Below, one piece after another: positions 1 to 13,800 of a stretch of 64,000 nucleotides of DNA; position 1 is the stretch's first letter; the number at the start of each line of letters is the position of its first letter. Origin of the DNA: Ornithodoros turicata (taxonomy: Eukaryota > Arthropoda > Arachnida > Ixodida > Argasidae). A program made the position numbers and the translations under genes. The DNA lies in the NCBI RefSeq assembly GCF_037126465.1, contig NC_088202.1, forward strand, positions 79,588,160-79,652,159. Direction: 5' to 3'. The notes under the pieces are model-generated. The model ran no database searches. It was not told where the DNA came from and saw nothing but the letters and a program-made list of their open reading frames with translations.

Positions 1-1316
1 AGCGAAACCTTCATTGTGTCATCACTGTTATTGCAAAGCTAGCTAATGGACATCAGTGGTACAAACAGCTTGTTATGTATTGTCCGGTCCTTAGTCTGAG
101 AGTGTCAGGTGTTGTCTCTCCAAGATCACTCCAGGTGGCTGTATAGTAAATGCCAGGGTTGTTAAAGTTACCTTTAAAAGTATCTAATCTGACATTTATA
201 GAATATAAAATAAGTGTATATTACTATTATTATAGATAGATGGGTTCAAAAAGTATCTTGTTACAATTACGCCAGATATCCCATGGGAACAATGCGTGAT
301 ACGCTTACTCCTGAAAAGTGTTCCCTCATCTGCAAAAGTTAACCAAAACATTTGGTTTGGTCACGTGGTATGAACAATTACAAACATATAAAAAAAAACG
401 ATTATTATATATTTAAAAAAAAAATTCTACATGCATCTCAGTGATGGACGATGGCAATACCCTTATCGACAAAAGAACAATTTGATGAAATAAATCAACA
501 CTAAAGTCCATTTACATGTAAAGTGAATTAGCATTGTGGCGACATGCTGCACATAGTTTAGAACTGCGAGTAATTAGGCTGTGCAGATAATTGTGTGCCA
601 CAGGTAGGGCTGCACCACGTGTTATCAATTGTAGGTGATCATTGTGTTCTGTTCGTAATTTTTAAGTCTCCAAAAGTACTCAAATTAGAGGATACAAGTC
701 AAAGGGGTTGCAACACTTTGTTTAGCGCTATTCCAGATAAATCTAAAATGCAATTATTTTCGTCGATGTGAACCTTCATTCTAAAGTGTACAGCAAAGGG
801 GGTAATAGATGCATTGAAAACCAGCACCGCGAACACAAACTCATGCAGCTCTCACGTCACGGCAGACGGCTCTGCCAGTCAGGAAACATGAAAGAGGTCA
901 TGTGCTTACGATTACCAATGGGAATGGTATGAGCTCTTATGTCAGATCTTGACGCGTATGTGTGTTAAAAGGTTCGAATATTGCCCTAATACGACACGAG
1001 AAAAAATAATTATTTTTTCTTTAATACTTCGGTGGGCAGTACGATGTGTGCATATCATGTAGTCAATCACATCTATCAAGGTGTCACAACCCCTTTAATG
1101 AAAAAAGCAGCTAGTTGTTAAAGATACAAGGTACGCACCTGAAAATGTATTATGCTTTCGTCAAAAAAGATCTAGATAAAAATATCCCAGTACTGTGTTG
1201 CAAAACAACCCTAGTAAACTCTGGGATGCCTCATATGCCCTCAATGGGCATTAGAGGTAATCAAGAAGTGCAACCTACAAGGATGTGACACATGTACCTG
1301 TGCGTATTGCTTGCAG
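1..1316 (+). other. RALBP1 intron, upstream part
   Basis: AT-rich sequence with no recognisable coding exon. It ends in the acceptor (ttgcttgcag) of the first RALBP1 exon in the window, so it is read as intron. The earlier RhoGAP exons and the N-terminus must lie further left. I see no clear mobile element in it. Confidence 0.6.
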
Positions 1317-1895
1317 CTATTAAAGATCAAGCAAAGTGTATAGAGGCAGTCCAGAAACTGATTGATCAGCTGCCAGTTTCTAACAGACTACTCCTGTCCT
1401 GGGTGTTTGTTCACATGAGCAACATAATTTCAAACGTGAGTCTTTCCGAATGGCAACACCTTGCATTGCCAACCTGGCTAAAATGAATAATTTGATTTGA
1501 AGGAAAACCACAACAAGATGAACCTTCAGAATGTCTTTATTGTGCTGGGGCCAAGCATGCAAATCAGTCACAAAGTCCTGAATGCTCTGTTCACTCATGG
1601 AGGTGTCTTTTTCAAAGATGTGCAGCTTAAGAGGTAAGTGGGAATTAAAAGCTGTGAGGCGCTGCATATGACATGTTGATTTCTCCCGTTTAGGTATGTA
1701 AAGAAAATTCATCCTGACTCGTCTCGACAGTCACTGGAACTACCAGAGACTCCGGCAGCTATTGAAGAAGAGCTGAGTCATCAGGAGCAAGTATTGAGTG
1801 AGATTCACACACAGCTCAATGCAGGCCTCAGAGACCCTCAGAAAGAGGAACAACTCTGGGAAGTACAGCGTGTTGTAACACAACTGAAGCGCAAG
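1317..1895 (+). CDS. RALBP1: RALBP1 exons encoding the end of the RhoGAP domain
   Basis: Three exons: 1317-1435 (acceptor cag, donor gtgagt), 1503-1633 (donor gtaagt) and 1694-1895 (acceptor cgtttag, donor gtacgc). The first exon begins with two bases completing a codon; the second and third share a split AGG arginine codon. The first two exons encode the last RhoGAP helices (LPVSNRLLLSWVFVHM and NVFIVLGPSMQISHKVLNAL). The third leaves the GAP fold and gives a Glu-rich helix ending LWEVQRVVTQLKRK, a signature shared with animal RALBP1. The acceptor at 1501-1502 has a weak pyrimidine tract. The catalytic arginine finger would be in an upstream exon outside the window. Confidence 0.92.
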
Positions 1896-4800
1896 GTACG
1901 CGTAATGTTCTTTCTACCTTACTCACTGCAATCATGGGAAATCTACAAAAGTGAAACACATGAAAAAACATGTACATCACTGAACATCGAATGTCAGCTG
2001 TCAGTCATAATTAGACCCTGAAGTTTTAGGGTTAAACCCGATTTTCCCCCGAATTTGCACCCCGAAACGCGGTTCACCGGTTTAGGGTTAAACCCGATTT
2101 CTACTCGCAAAATTGCACGTACGCTATGCACCTCACGGCAATGACATACTAAGTTTTCACAAAATACACAGTTGATCTCAACGTCTGATACTCTGGGTAG
2201 GCTGTACAATGAACGTTTGTTCGACAATAGAGCCCGATTTATCCCCAAATTCAGTCTGATGGTAATTTTTCCGCCTGAATTTGCATGAATTTTTGACATC
2301 AAGTGATTGACCTGAATTTTACCCCCCGAATTTGGAAAAAAATAAAACCCGAAAACTTCAGGGTCTAGTCATGATATAGCTGGGCTTCTATGTGATGAAG
2401 TTGTATAAGAATAATTTTATGTGTTATCTATGTCAAATGCTTAGCTGCTATCTCTTCTGTGGTTCTGTGTTGCTCATGACAAAGACGTAGCAAGTACCGG
2501 TGATATCTCTTACCAGATATTTCAGACGAAAGCAGAATGCTGCTTTGAAGTCATGTAGCAAAATAAGCAGCTGTTCCGCTGCTTGTGTACCTGTCGATGT
2601 CTTGAGTTAGTAGCATAACAGCTTTCTCGATGGCATTTTATAATTGGATAGCTAGCTTATAATTCATGCTTTGGTGAAAATATTTGTGCTGTACATAATC
2701 CAATTATGATGAGGTGGTTTTGAATTGGGGTTCAGAGAGACCTAGCTAATCTTTTTAGTACGCAAGTCTAGAAACGGCACGCCAAGCAAACGTGCCTGGG
2801 CTGGACAGCCACGTACCTCAGTTGAAGACATGTAGCCTGGAGGCAGGGATGTGCAATGCCGGCATCTCTGGACGCACAGGCCATGACTGTGTACAGATTG
2901 CTCCTGCTTCTGTAATGTGGTACCCCTTGTCATTGAAACCGGTGCACATTTATATAAACTGTCACGCAATCTCACCGGGTCTGTTTCACAGAATATCCTA
3001 GTGGGCTCTCACCTCTAATGTAAGTCCTGAAGGGCTGAGTGCTACCACGGAGCATCACAATGTCTTAACGCCGCACCGCTCAGGACAAACACAAGAAGTA
3101 GGCGAGCTGACCCACATCAGCAGACGTATGCTCTTGGAAGTATCGCTAGTCAAGTCACCATTAACAACAGAAATCAAATTTCAACATTAAATTCCAATTT
3201 CTAGCCATAGCCGGTGGAGTAATGCTCAGCTCAGCTTCACATCGAGACTACCCAGCTCTGTGATCTCCTTCCTCAGGACTTCGTGGAACAAACAACATTT
3301 TAGAATCCTTGGTAGCGAGACCTTGCCATCCTATGTGAGGGAGTAGTCGGCCCAATGTAGTATTGCGGAAACTATACAAAATGATCCGCTCTGTGGAAAA
3401 GAAGGAACTGAAGCTACACTGCTCTGTAGATATCTCTCGAGCGAAGGAGAAAGACACCCGTCAGCTCTCGAGTCTGAACACACACACACACTCAAATTTA
3501 TTTACAGAACACAGTACAAGACATATGTACAAAACGTTAAAAGCTGCGCCGGCTCCCTAAGGTCCCAAGGTCCCCTCGCCTGCACATGTGTGGTCTTAGA
3601 ACCCCACTTTTGAGCTCGACCCTCCTTTTCCCTCTTCTTTATTACCCCCTGAGGGTCCGTACAACAAGTTCTTGCTTTGTCACACTGTTTCTTGGCATGT
3701 TCCCTGTTTTCAAGTTATAGAGTTGTAACATCCTCCCCCCCAAAATGAGATGAATACCTGAACTCATTTTTCATGCATTTCCAATGGAAACAATAACTGA
3801 AACGGTCAGCTCGTTACATTTCCGGTAGGCAGTTTCACCTCACACGCGTGTACTTTACCATCGCGACCCTTATAGAGTTCCGTTACTCGCGCAATTCTCC
3901 ACATATGGCGCTCCTCCACATATTGTCCTCCTGCAGCAGCATGACGTCCCCTTTGCACAGACTGGTGGAGCTACACGTATCCGATTGGTGGGCTGACCTC
4001 AGCTCGAGAAGGTACTCTTTTCTCCACCTGTTCCAGAAATGGTCAGCGATCTTCTGTCGACGATAGGTCCACCTCTTGTTGACTTCAGCTGAGTTTGAAG
4101 GTGGAGCTGTTCCTGTAGTTGTTCTCTCGGGGAGGGCGGTTAATGTTCTCCCGAGTAGCAAATGCGCAGGTGTCAATACGCTGGGCTCATCGGGAGAAGA
4201 GTGGAGGAAAGTGAGCGGACGGGAATTGACTATTGCCTCCACTTCGTGCAGTACGGTGGACATTTCCTCGTAGGTCAGGCACTGCCGTCCAAGGACTCTT
4301 CGTAAACAATTCTTCACTGTCCGCACCATTCTTTCCCACATGCCGCCCCACTGAGCAGCTCTCATCACGATAAACTTCCATTTGATGCGATTTGTGGCAG
4401 CAAAATCCTGTGAATCTGTACTCCGGATGATGTTCCATAGTTTTCCAAGATCTCTTGCCGCCTTCTTGAAAGTAAGAGCATTATCACTGTAAATCGTAGA
4501 CGGTGCTCCTCTCCTAGAAATAAACCGTCGGAGAGCCGTAATGAATGACTTTGTTGTCAAATCCGCAACCAGCTCCAGATGCACAGCCCTTGTGGTGGTA
4601 CAAGTAAAGAGGGCAATGTACGACTTAGGCGATCCCCAAGCATTCTTGATGTACACGGGTCCCGCAAAATCAACACCAGTGATGTCAAATGGGTGCGTAG
4701 GGTTCGTACGATCTGCTGGTAGAGGTGCAGTGGGTCGCTGTCGCACGAATTGCCCGAAACCTGGCGCAAACTTTGCAGCTGCGCATAGTGGGTTTCACCA

Positions 4801-7800
4801 ACTGTCTGGCCCGGGTTATCCACCACTTTTCCCTCAGAATAGTCGGCGGCGTTTACATGCCGCCATGCAACGCGCACAGATGTGCATTCTGCACAATCAG
4901 CTTGGATAGCGGATGTTCTTTTGTCAGCAAGATCGGGTGTTTGATTTGCTCCGGATTGTCCGAGCTTTGAAGCCATCCAGACAGACGCATCACCTCTTTG
5001 TCGTCCAGGAAAGGCTGCAGTCGTACGATCTTCGATGTCGCGGCAATCTTGTCCCCGTGCTTCAGTGCGAGCATCTCATCAGGGAAGGACTCCCACTGCG
5101 CATGCCTTGCCCAAAACATTTCGGCGTCATCAAGCTCTGTAGCTGTGAGGGGGCCGCACAGTCGCGAGTCGGAACAACAATTCTTCACAAATCTTTTTAT
5201 CCAGGCCGTAACACGTAATGGGCGCTGATAGTTGCTGTACTTGCTCATATTAAGCAATGCAGGAGCCGGAATAGTTTTGTCTACCAGCGCAACAAGGGCT
5301 GTTGCTTTTATCATTTCGTCTTGGGCTCCGTTGAGTCCTTCGTCATCCTCTCCAAATTCCCGTGGCCATGATTCTTCTGTCTCTGAGAGCCATGTTGGTC
5401 CCCGAAACCAACGCTCATCTTCAATGAGTGCCTTCACTGACATCCCCCTTGTGAGAGCGTCCGCCGGGTTGTCAGCCCCTGGACGGTGTCTCCACTGTGA
5501 CCTTTCACTGCACTCCTGAATCTCTGCAACTCGGTTGCGAACGAAGGCCTTCCCACCGATTCGCATCCCTCTTGATCTAGCTTAATGTGATCGTTGAGTC
5601 AGAATTGCGGCTCCAACGTCACCACTGTCAGCGAGGTTTTCAGTATCTTGGCAATGCGTACTCCAATTAATGCACCCATTAATTCCAGTCGCAGCAGCGT
5701 GAGCTTCTTGAGCGGAGCGACACGAGATTTTGCTAACACCAACTGTACCTTCGTTTCTCCCGATTCACTTGTTGTTCGAAGAAAGGCACACGCCCCATAT
5801 GCGTGAGGAGATGCGTCAGTAAATATGGGAAGTTCATGTGAGTATTGTGATCCACTAGCTGGCAGCAAGCATTGTTCCAGTGAGTTGTTGCGCAGATTAG
5901 GCAACTCCGAACACCATGAACGCCACATCTTCGATAAGTTGCTCGGAAGAGAGTCGTCCCATTTCAGCCCTGCCTTCCACAGTTCTTGGAAAATGATCTT
6001 GACCCGGATGGTGTAGGGTGCAAGGAAGCCAAGTGGATCAAAGATTCTTGCGGAGGCCTGTAGCACTGACCGTTTGGTGTCTGTCATGTCAATAATGCCG
6101 CTAAGCAAATGATCTGCTGAAAACTTCAAATGGTCACTGTTTCTATCCCACACTATGCCGAGGACCTTAGTTTCAGTGGGTTCTCCAAATGATTTTTCTT
6201 CCTCGCTTCTGCCGTTATTCTCATGCTCGAAGAATACCCTGCAGCTCTGTAGAGTTTGAAGTCCACTTTGTGAGGTTCATACCGGCTTGCCGCAGAACAT
6301 CTTGAGAATGCCGAGCGATTTCATGCGTTTCGTTCACTGTGGAAGCTCCTATGAGCAAATCATCTACATAGAATGAGTCCATTAATTTTCTAGCCAGTTC
6401 TCTGTCAGTTTCTTCAAATGCGCTGAGATGATGCTGCAGCGTTGCTCCTAGCAGGAAAGAGCTGGCTGTTGTCAAAAATGGCACTCTTGTCATTCTCCAG
6501 CATTCAATCTCTGGCTGATGTTCATTGGACGCTGGAGCTTCGGAGAACCACAGAAAACGCAAGGCATCCCTGTCACACTCTCGGATCCCTATCTGAAGAA
6601 ATGCCTTTTGAATGTCCGCGGTCATAGCAATTTTGTGCATTCTGAAACGAAGTAAAATTGGAACCAGATTTGTGTTTAGTTTTGGGCCTTTCTCTAGGTG
6701 ATCGTTGAGAGATGTTGCCCCAGGCGCATGTGATGACGCATCAAACACCACACGCATCTTTGTAGATGTTGATTCACTTCGCATTACTGCCCTATGAGGC
6801 ATGTAATACACTGCGGTCGAGCCTGTCCCGTCTCCGGTGACTTTCTCCGCATGTCCACCTTTCAGGTAGTTTCGGATGACTGCGTCATACTCTTTGATGT
6901 TGCCATCGCGGCTCAGACGTCGAGCCAGGCTCTGTAGTCTGTTTTTCGCTACCTGGTAGTTGTCATACAGATCGTCCGGGTGTGTTTTCCACGGCAAACC
7001 CATCTCGTATCGACCGTCCCTGACTTGAATGTTGCGTTCGAACTCCTCAAGAACGGATGCGTTGTGTTCGACTTTGCTCTTCGTCTCATCGGAAATCCCA
7101 ATACTTTCTAGATCCCAGAATCTTGTCAAAATGTCAGGCTCTGGCTCTGTTGCTACTCCTGCTCTCAAGACACACATTGCTGTCATCGCCTGCTCTGTAC
7201 AGTAGCTTGTTACCGCGGCAGGTCCTTGAAATGTCCAGCCAAAAACTGTTCCCACCGCTACCAAACTGTCGTTCTCCTCGCATCTTGTCACATCGCCAGT
7301 AAGCAGCCTCCACATTTCGTCGCAACCAATCAGCAGTCCAATACCGACGTCACTTGTTACGTTGGGAAACAACACGTCGTCTCCTCGGCGGCGTATGGAT
7401 TCCAAAAAGTCGTGATTCGCTGGGGTGGCCGCCAGGTCCTTGCAGATGAATGGAATCGTGGTGGCATGGATTACGTAATCCTTCTCGTGGTACTGGCTCC
7501 GAAGGCAAAGCTCGACAACTTTTCCTTTGCGTACACTGTTGGAGGCTGTATCATTAGCAAATGTATTTAGCTGTAGTTTGCTTTCGCGGATTACTTTAAG
7601 CTTCACCTTTCTTGCGATGTCTTCCCGTATAAAATGTGCGCTGGCTTCCACCATCAATAATGCCTCGGATGTGGGTGCATTCTGTGTCGGAAGACGCCCA
7701 AGTTCGGAAAGTCTGGAGCAGTACATCACTGTTTCGTTGGCGTGGGGCATCGTTCGCTGTCATCATGTTGGTGGTGGTCACAGCATCAGCAACTACTACT

Positions 7801-10800
7801 TTCGGCAAAGTTCTCTTGGACGGATCACAAACCGATGAGGCATGCCGCCTTCCGCAGTGTTTGCACGTCACCTTTGAATGACAGTCCTTGGAGCGGTGGT
7901 CCTTCGATACAACACGCAACTTTGTGCAACGCATATCACGAGACAATCTCTTCACCTTGTCTGCCAGGGACGTGTCACTTTTACACGTTGAGGTGTCGTG
8001 GTCATTCGCACCACAAAATACACAGTTTGCGGCATTTCCCTCTGTCCTCGTGCTTGATTCCGACTGGTGGGACGCTGCGTCGTTCTCTGTTACTCTGTCC
8101 ACATCGGACAGAGCCGTCCCATATCGAGTCATCCGTCGATATTCCACGACCATGTCTCCAGGCAGCGACGACAGGAGGATGTCTACCATCATTGACGCGG
8201 AAGTGTCACTCGACACACCCAACGCTCGGAGACCCTCTCACATTGGCCTGAACATGATCATACAAAGTTCGGAGTCCCGACACATGGGCCGACGATTTCA
8301 CCGCTGGTAAATTTCGAAGCCTCGTAAGGTACTCGCGCTCAATTTTCAATCTTCCATTTTCGTGCACTGCCGTACGGAACTGCTCCCAAAACACGGCAGC
8401 CACCGTGTCAGCTCACCTGTGAAAGTCGGCAATTGGAGCTTTGGGAGTTTGACACCAGAAGACTGCGTCTGTTGATTTCCTAGCGGGCATGTTGCTGGCA
8501 CTTGTGGCATTGTAGCAGGCGAAGTCCTTTCTGTTAGTTGAAGCTCACCCAGACGTGTTTGCACTTCAGCAATTGCATTCGCTGCTTGTTCCTCATATGC
8601 GATGATGGATTCATACTCGGCAGCGAGATCGCCATCCTTAATGAGTGGCCCAATCTCCTCTTTTGTCCTTCGCAAGTCACTGTCACTGGCCACAAGTCTT
8701 GCTAATAATCCGTTGAGTGTGTTGCTGACTGTTGGGTCGCCTCGAAGCTCTGTCACCTCGTTGATCAGTTTGGTCACTTGTGCACGCCGTGCAGCTCGCT
8801 TATGCTTCAGGCGCTCCATAATTCCTCGGCAAAACTGTTGCCTAATGCAGCGTAATCAGTTCCCGGGTTTCGGCTCCAAAAAGTATTGCGGAAACTATAC
8901 AAAATGATCCGCTCTGTGGAACAGAAGGAACTGAAGCTACACTGCTCTGTGATGTTGGCGCTGTAGATATCTGTCGAGCGAAGGAAAAAGACACCCGTCA
9001 GCTCTCGAGTCTGAACACACACACACTGAAATTTATTTACAGAACACAGTACAAAACATATGTACAAAACGTTAAAAGCTGCGCCGGCTCCCTAAGGTCA
9101 AAAGGTCCCCTCGCCTGCATATGTGTGGTCTTAGAACCCCACTTTGGAGCGCGACCCTCCTTTTCCCTCTTCTTTATTACCCCCTGAGGGTCCGTACAAC
9201 AAGTTCTTGCTTTGTCGCACTGTTTCTTTGCATGTTCTCTGTTTTCAAGTTGTAGAGTTGAGCCAATAGTATCTCCATATTTTTCTTTTTTACTCCAACC
9301 ACCCAATCTCCGAAAGTTGTGACTGAGGGTAAAAGCCCTCTGTACTTTGGGACAAGTCAACTCTGCCTACAAATCTAAAGACGTCTGTGATTGGCTTAGG
9401 CAGGGGGATGACGCCTCCAAGTCAAACCATTGTGTGCCCGCATGTTGCTTGTACACCGATCATGTTGCAAAAACGGGGAGTGCATTTGGATGCTTTGAAA
9501 GCAAACATGTAAAAACTGTGTTCACAAAACGTGAACCTGCTTCCGCATCGGCCTGGTATTCTCCATCTTCTCGTATGCCCCACTCTCAATGTGGGAACTA
9601 TATTCCCCACTGATGGAGATATGCCTCTACCGCTGCAGCCCTGAGGTTGTCTCGGTGTGTAAGAGGTGATATCACGAAATGGCTCTGGTGAGATTGTGTG
9701 TCGATCAATGTAAATGCACACAGGCTTTAGAAACACACTTCACGTGTGGCCAGCCTGGACTTGAAGAGCACACTGTTCAGTTCAGCCTTATGGTTCAGCC
9801 ATCAAGGGCCAAGGTGGTGGTGGTGGTGGGGGGGGGGGGGGATCTTTCAACACAAATTGGTTGTGGTGGCATTTCAATGATGAGCGAGGGCTTGGCGGAC
9901 CTTCTTGGGTCTGCAGGCACCCATTTAGGTAACATTGCCTTAGAAATTTGCTAAATTAAAGCTTCCTTATATTGAGTTGACTTTATGGTAACCTTTTGAA
10001 GGAAATGCTAGAATTTATGTACTCTACTAAAATTCTTGCGATTGTCATGCACTCAGTATTGTGGGCATTGTCCTTCATGGGCAGGTCCAGCTTCCATTCC
10101 ACCTTTGCCAGTTTACAGTACATCATTAAAGTTATCAAACTCCTACTCGTCTTTTTCCTACCATGCAGCTTCGTGTTTTAAAACAAGTAAAAAAGCCTCC
10201 TGTGGAATCTTCAACAAAGGACTCCATAGAATATATTGACACTAGACTTCAGCAACCGATTACAATGCAAAAAGGTGAAGCAGTGACAAGCACACAAGCA
10301 ACTTGTGCCTCAAGTGCGTCTGTGCCTGTGGAAGGGGACAAACGGACCTCAGACAGCAGTGCTGTGATCAGTGAAAGAGTGCAGTCGACAGCAACAGAAG
10401 CTGTACCAGTGGATGTGAAGGCAGCTTTGAAGAATGCAGATGTAGAAAGGGCAGTTCTAGTCAAGGTGGGATCCTTTATTCTGCAGTCTGGAATGACAGC
10501 TTGCTTCAAGACTGTACTAGTCCTGCACTCTTACTTCACATCCTTGGAAGAATGCTGGCACCCGACTTTTTTTTTTTTTTTTTTTCATTGTCCTTTTACC
10601 TACATGCATGTGGCACAACCTGCTTTGTGTTCAGCTTCTGCATGGTGGGAGACTTGCTTTTTCCCCACATCACAACATGCACATCCTTACATGATCCTTA
10701 CAAGACAGTGCACATGTCCAACTATCACAATTTTTCTTAGCATGCACTAACAGCATGCAAATGGAGAATGCTAACTCTTTCTCTGCTGGAGAGCTTCAAT

Positions 10801-13800
10801 GCTTCAAGTTTGCTTTCAGTTTGTATTTGGTGCTTTCCTAATGGCGCATTGTTTGCATATTTGCATGATATTTCACCTAACTTGATGTTGACGTTCACTA
10901 AACCGACAACACCTCATGAATATGGTGTTCCTTGAATGTGTTTGACAGCGCCATGCACATAGTGTCTGCTACATCAATAAGCCTAATCTGGTTGTCGAAA
11001 GTTCTTGTGAAGCAAAAGAAAAATCTCACACACATTGTCCTTCCTTGCTCTCACCTCTGTCTTTAGCAGCTAAAAGGAAGGAACGGATGTGATATATGTA
11101 GTGAGAAAACCTGTCTGCATTGTCCTTATCACTCATTCTTGGCTTATACTTATCTTTAGGTATCACGTCAATGTGAGACAACAGGGTGGAGTCTTATCAT
11201 TCACTGTGTGTTATGGAGAGGCTGCACTTTGTTGTCAAACAGTTTGCAACAACAATCTTTGGTCACAGCAGTAGCATTTGCTTGGAAAATTTTTAGTGTC
11301 AAATAGAAAAATTGACGTGTAAGGTAAAGATGTTTCAAGTGAGTACACAATGTTCCTTATTACTTCAGACCCAGAGACTGGGAAAAATCAGGCAACAAAA
11401 TCTCATGGTTTCAATACAGAAGTTCACCGCCACTGACGCACCTTCTGTTTTCTGTGACATCTTCTGTCACTCAGCCAATTTATTGAAATTCAACATCAAG
11501 TTAGGTAGAGCACCCTGTGTGTGGTAGGTGTTGTAATGCTGTAATATACTCATTACACTTTTTTTTACAGGAAGATGATGTTGTTGGCAGTGGAGAGATG
11601 CATGCAACTGGTGATCTCAAGCTGGAACCCCCAGCAAAGGATGATGAAAATGGTTAGCATCTGCTAGTGCTGTTGCAATTACTATCTAGTTACAATCTAT
11701 TTACAATCACTCCCTAAGAACCAACGAGGGCACGACCTTTACAAATGGAATGCTGTGGACGTGCGGGCGTCTCGTAGAGTTACGGGGCGTCTGTATGGTT
11801 CCTTTCCTCCTCTGAGCGGCTTGTTCTCACTCTCCGCTTAGAGAGCGACGTCAAGCAGTCTGAGCTTCTGCAGCCGCTGAAGCCGCGCTCATCTTTAAAA
11901 TTTGTCCGTTTAATATCTAAGCACTTTGGGGACAGAAAAAAAAAAAAAGCTAGGTAGGCTGTGGGCCGATGCCGAACATAGCAGTATCGGTTTCATAGAT
12001 GGGTTTCCGGATACGACCGTCCTTTTATGCAGCAATTTTGTTGAATAGCGGACGCGCATGTTGGAAAGCAACTGTGTTTACAAACCTTACAGTAGACGAC
12101 TTCAGAAAATCCCAGAGAGCTTAGCGCCGCTTTGAACTATGGGAACTTGCTTATAACAAAGGTGGAGAAGGTCTCCAAACTGTTTCGGTTAATACTACTC
12201 TCGACCAATTGTTCAGGAGGTGTCAAGGTCAGCAAAAACGAAATATGAAGGACGGTTCTCCCTTCCTCATTCCAGTAATCTTCCAGGATGCAACACGTGT
12301 GCAAGGAGCACCGGGATTTTCTGAAATTGTCTATTGGAACTTTATGGTTTTCTGGAAAGGTAACAAGGACTTAAAATGAGTTTCTGAACTATAACTGTCG
12401 TACGAGCAATATTTCACCCACGAACGCTGCCCAGATGTATTTATGACCTTCGTGGAGGCAACACGAAAGAGAATGTAAGCACACATGTTCATGAGATTCG
12501 CCTCAAAGTAAAATAGCAAGGGGTTCAGGATTAGGTGTTTGAAACATTGCTATTGTGTAATGCTTATATGTGCATATATAACTGCAGGCATGATTTTCAA
12601 CAGTTTTGAAGCACACAATGTAATTATGACTTAGACAAGTTTATTCATTATTATTTATTTTTGTGAAACATTCATTGATGATTGAGGAATGTCAAATAAG
12701 GCTGCAAAGATGAGATCAGGAGGAGTCCCAGCTGATAACACTAGCAAAAGTAGCAATGCAAAAGGAGAAATGCATGCTGAACATCAGGGCACTGACCAGC
12801 ATCATTTGAAGGAGGTTGATGCTGTAAGTCTTCATTGTGTGGTGTTGTCTTGCTCTCTAAAACACAATCGCTCACATTTTCGATATTTGATGCTAGTCAG
12901 TGGCAGAGAGGGGCAATAACTACTTTTTGTTTGTAAGTAAATATCGGGTTATATTTTGCTTCAATAATTCGGGTGTAATCTGGCCGAACTGAACCCGATT
13001 CATCCCTATTCTGATTGAATCGGATTGAATCAGGTGTAAATCATCAGTTTCCTCGGCATAATTACGGTTCCGCGTATTCGGTTTAACCCGCTGGTAATTT
13101 TTTTTATAATTCGGTTTTAACCGAAAGACACCGAATACAAATGAATCTCAGAGGAAAGATTAGGGAGATTAATCACTGCAGTAAGCTTAAATGAGCTCTG
13201 CTTTCAAGGTTTAGGTATCAGCTCTTCGCTGTGGAGCAATAAAGTGTTAATTTTTGTGATGTCTCTTACATATACAGTTTAACTGCAGGGTAAACCATGT
13301 ACACACCAGAAAAATCACAGAAAAATGCCAATATCATGAAACTAAATAAACAAAAAAAAAACCAAATCTGCCCTGCAATAAAACCCGAAAGCGCGGAACC
13401 CTAGGCATGACATATACAGGGTGTTCAAAATTAAGCTTTCACTAGCACTTTATAAATAGGTGAACAAAAGAAAACTGGTGCTACTTTTTCTATTCCTTGA
13501 GTAAGAAACAGATGCTACATAATTAGCAGCACCTGTTTCTTACACAAGTAGCGTAAAGTTATCATCCGGTTTCCTGTCATCGCTGTGTTTGCATAGCGCT
13601 CGTGAAAGCTTAATTTTGAACACCCTGTATGTAGAGCTGGATGTTTTTGGGTTCTATTGCTTTTAGAATTCAGGGGGTAAAAATCGGGTGTTATCTGGTG
13701 AGCAGGAAAACATGGTGGAATCGGGTGAAATTTCTTCATTTGCGTATTTTTCGGGTGAAATACAGCTCGTCGTTCTTGCTCAGAATGACACAGGAACTCG

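Larger units (their letters stand above)
3357..9262 (-). mobile_element. BEL/Pao LTR retrotransposon, complete structure, coding region decayed
   Basis: A 5.9-kb element inserted antisense in the largest RALBP1 intron. In element orientation (right to left) it has a 5' LTR (9260-8882), a primer-binding site, gag with a DUF1759-like region and zinc knuckles, a DUF1758-type protease (DGGSQRTF), a Pao reverse transcriptase (YVDD), RNase H, integrase, a DUF5641-like tail, a purine tract and a 3' LTR (3730-3359). The 5-bp sequence ccaat flanks both ends (3352-3356 and 9263-9267), consistent with a BEL-type target duplication. The domain order is typical of BEL/Pao. Several frameshifts break gag-pol, so it cannot move on its own. 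The LTRs are still very alike apart from scattered substitutions and a 14-bp indel near 8952, so the insertion is of moderate age. Confidence 0.95.

Noticed and set aside
4541..8310. Plus-strand open frames over the BEL/Pao region
   Set aside because: All lie opposite recognised gag-pol domains on the minus strand.
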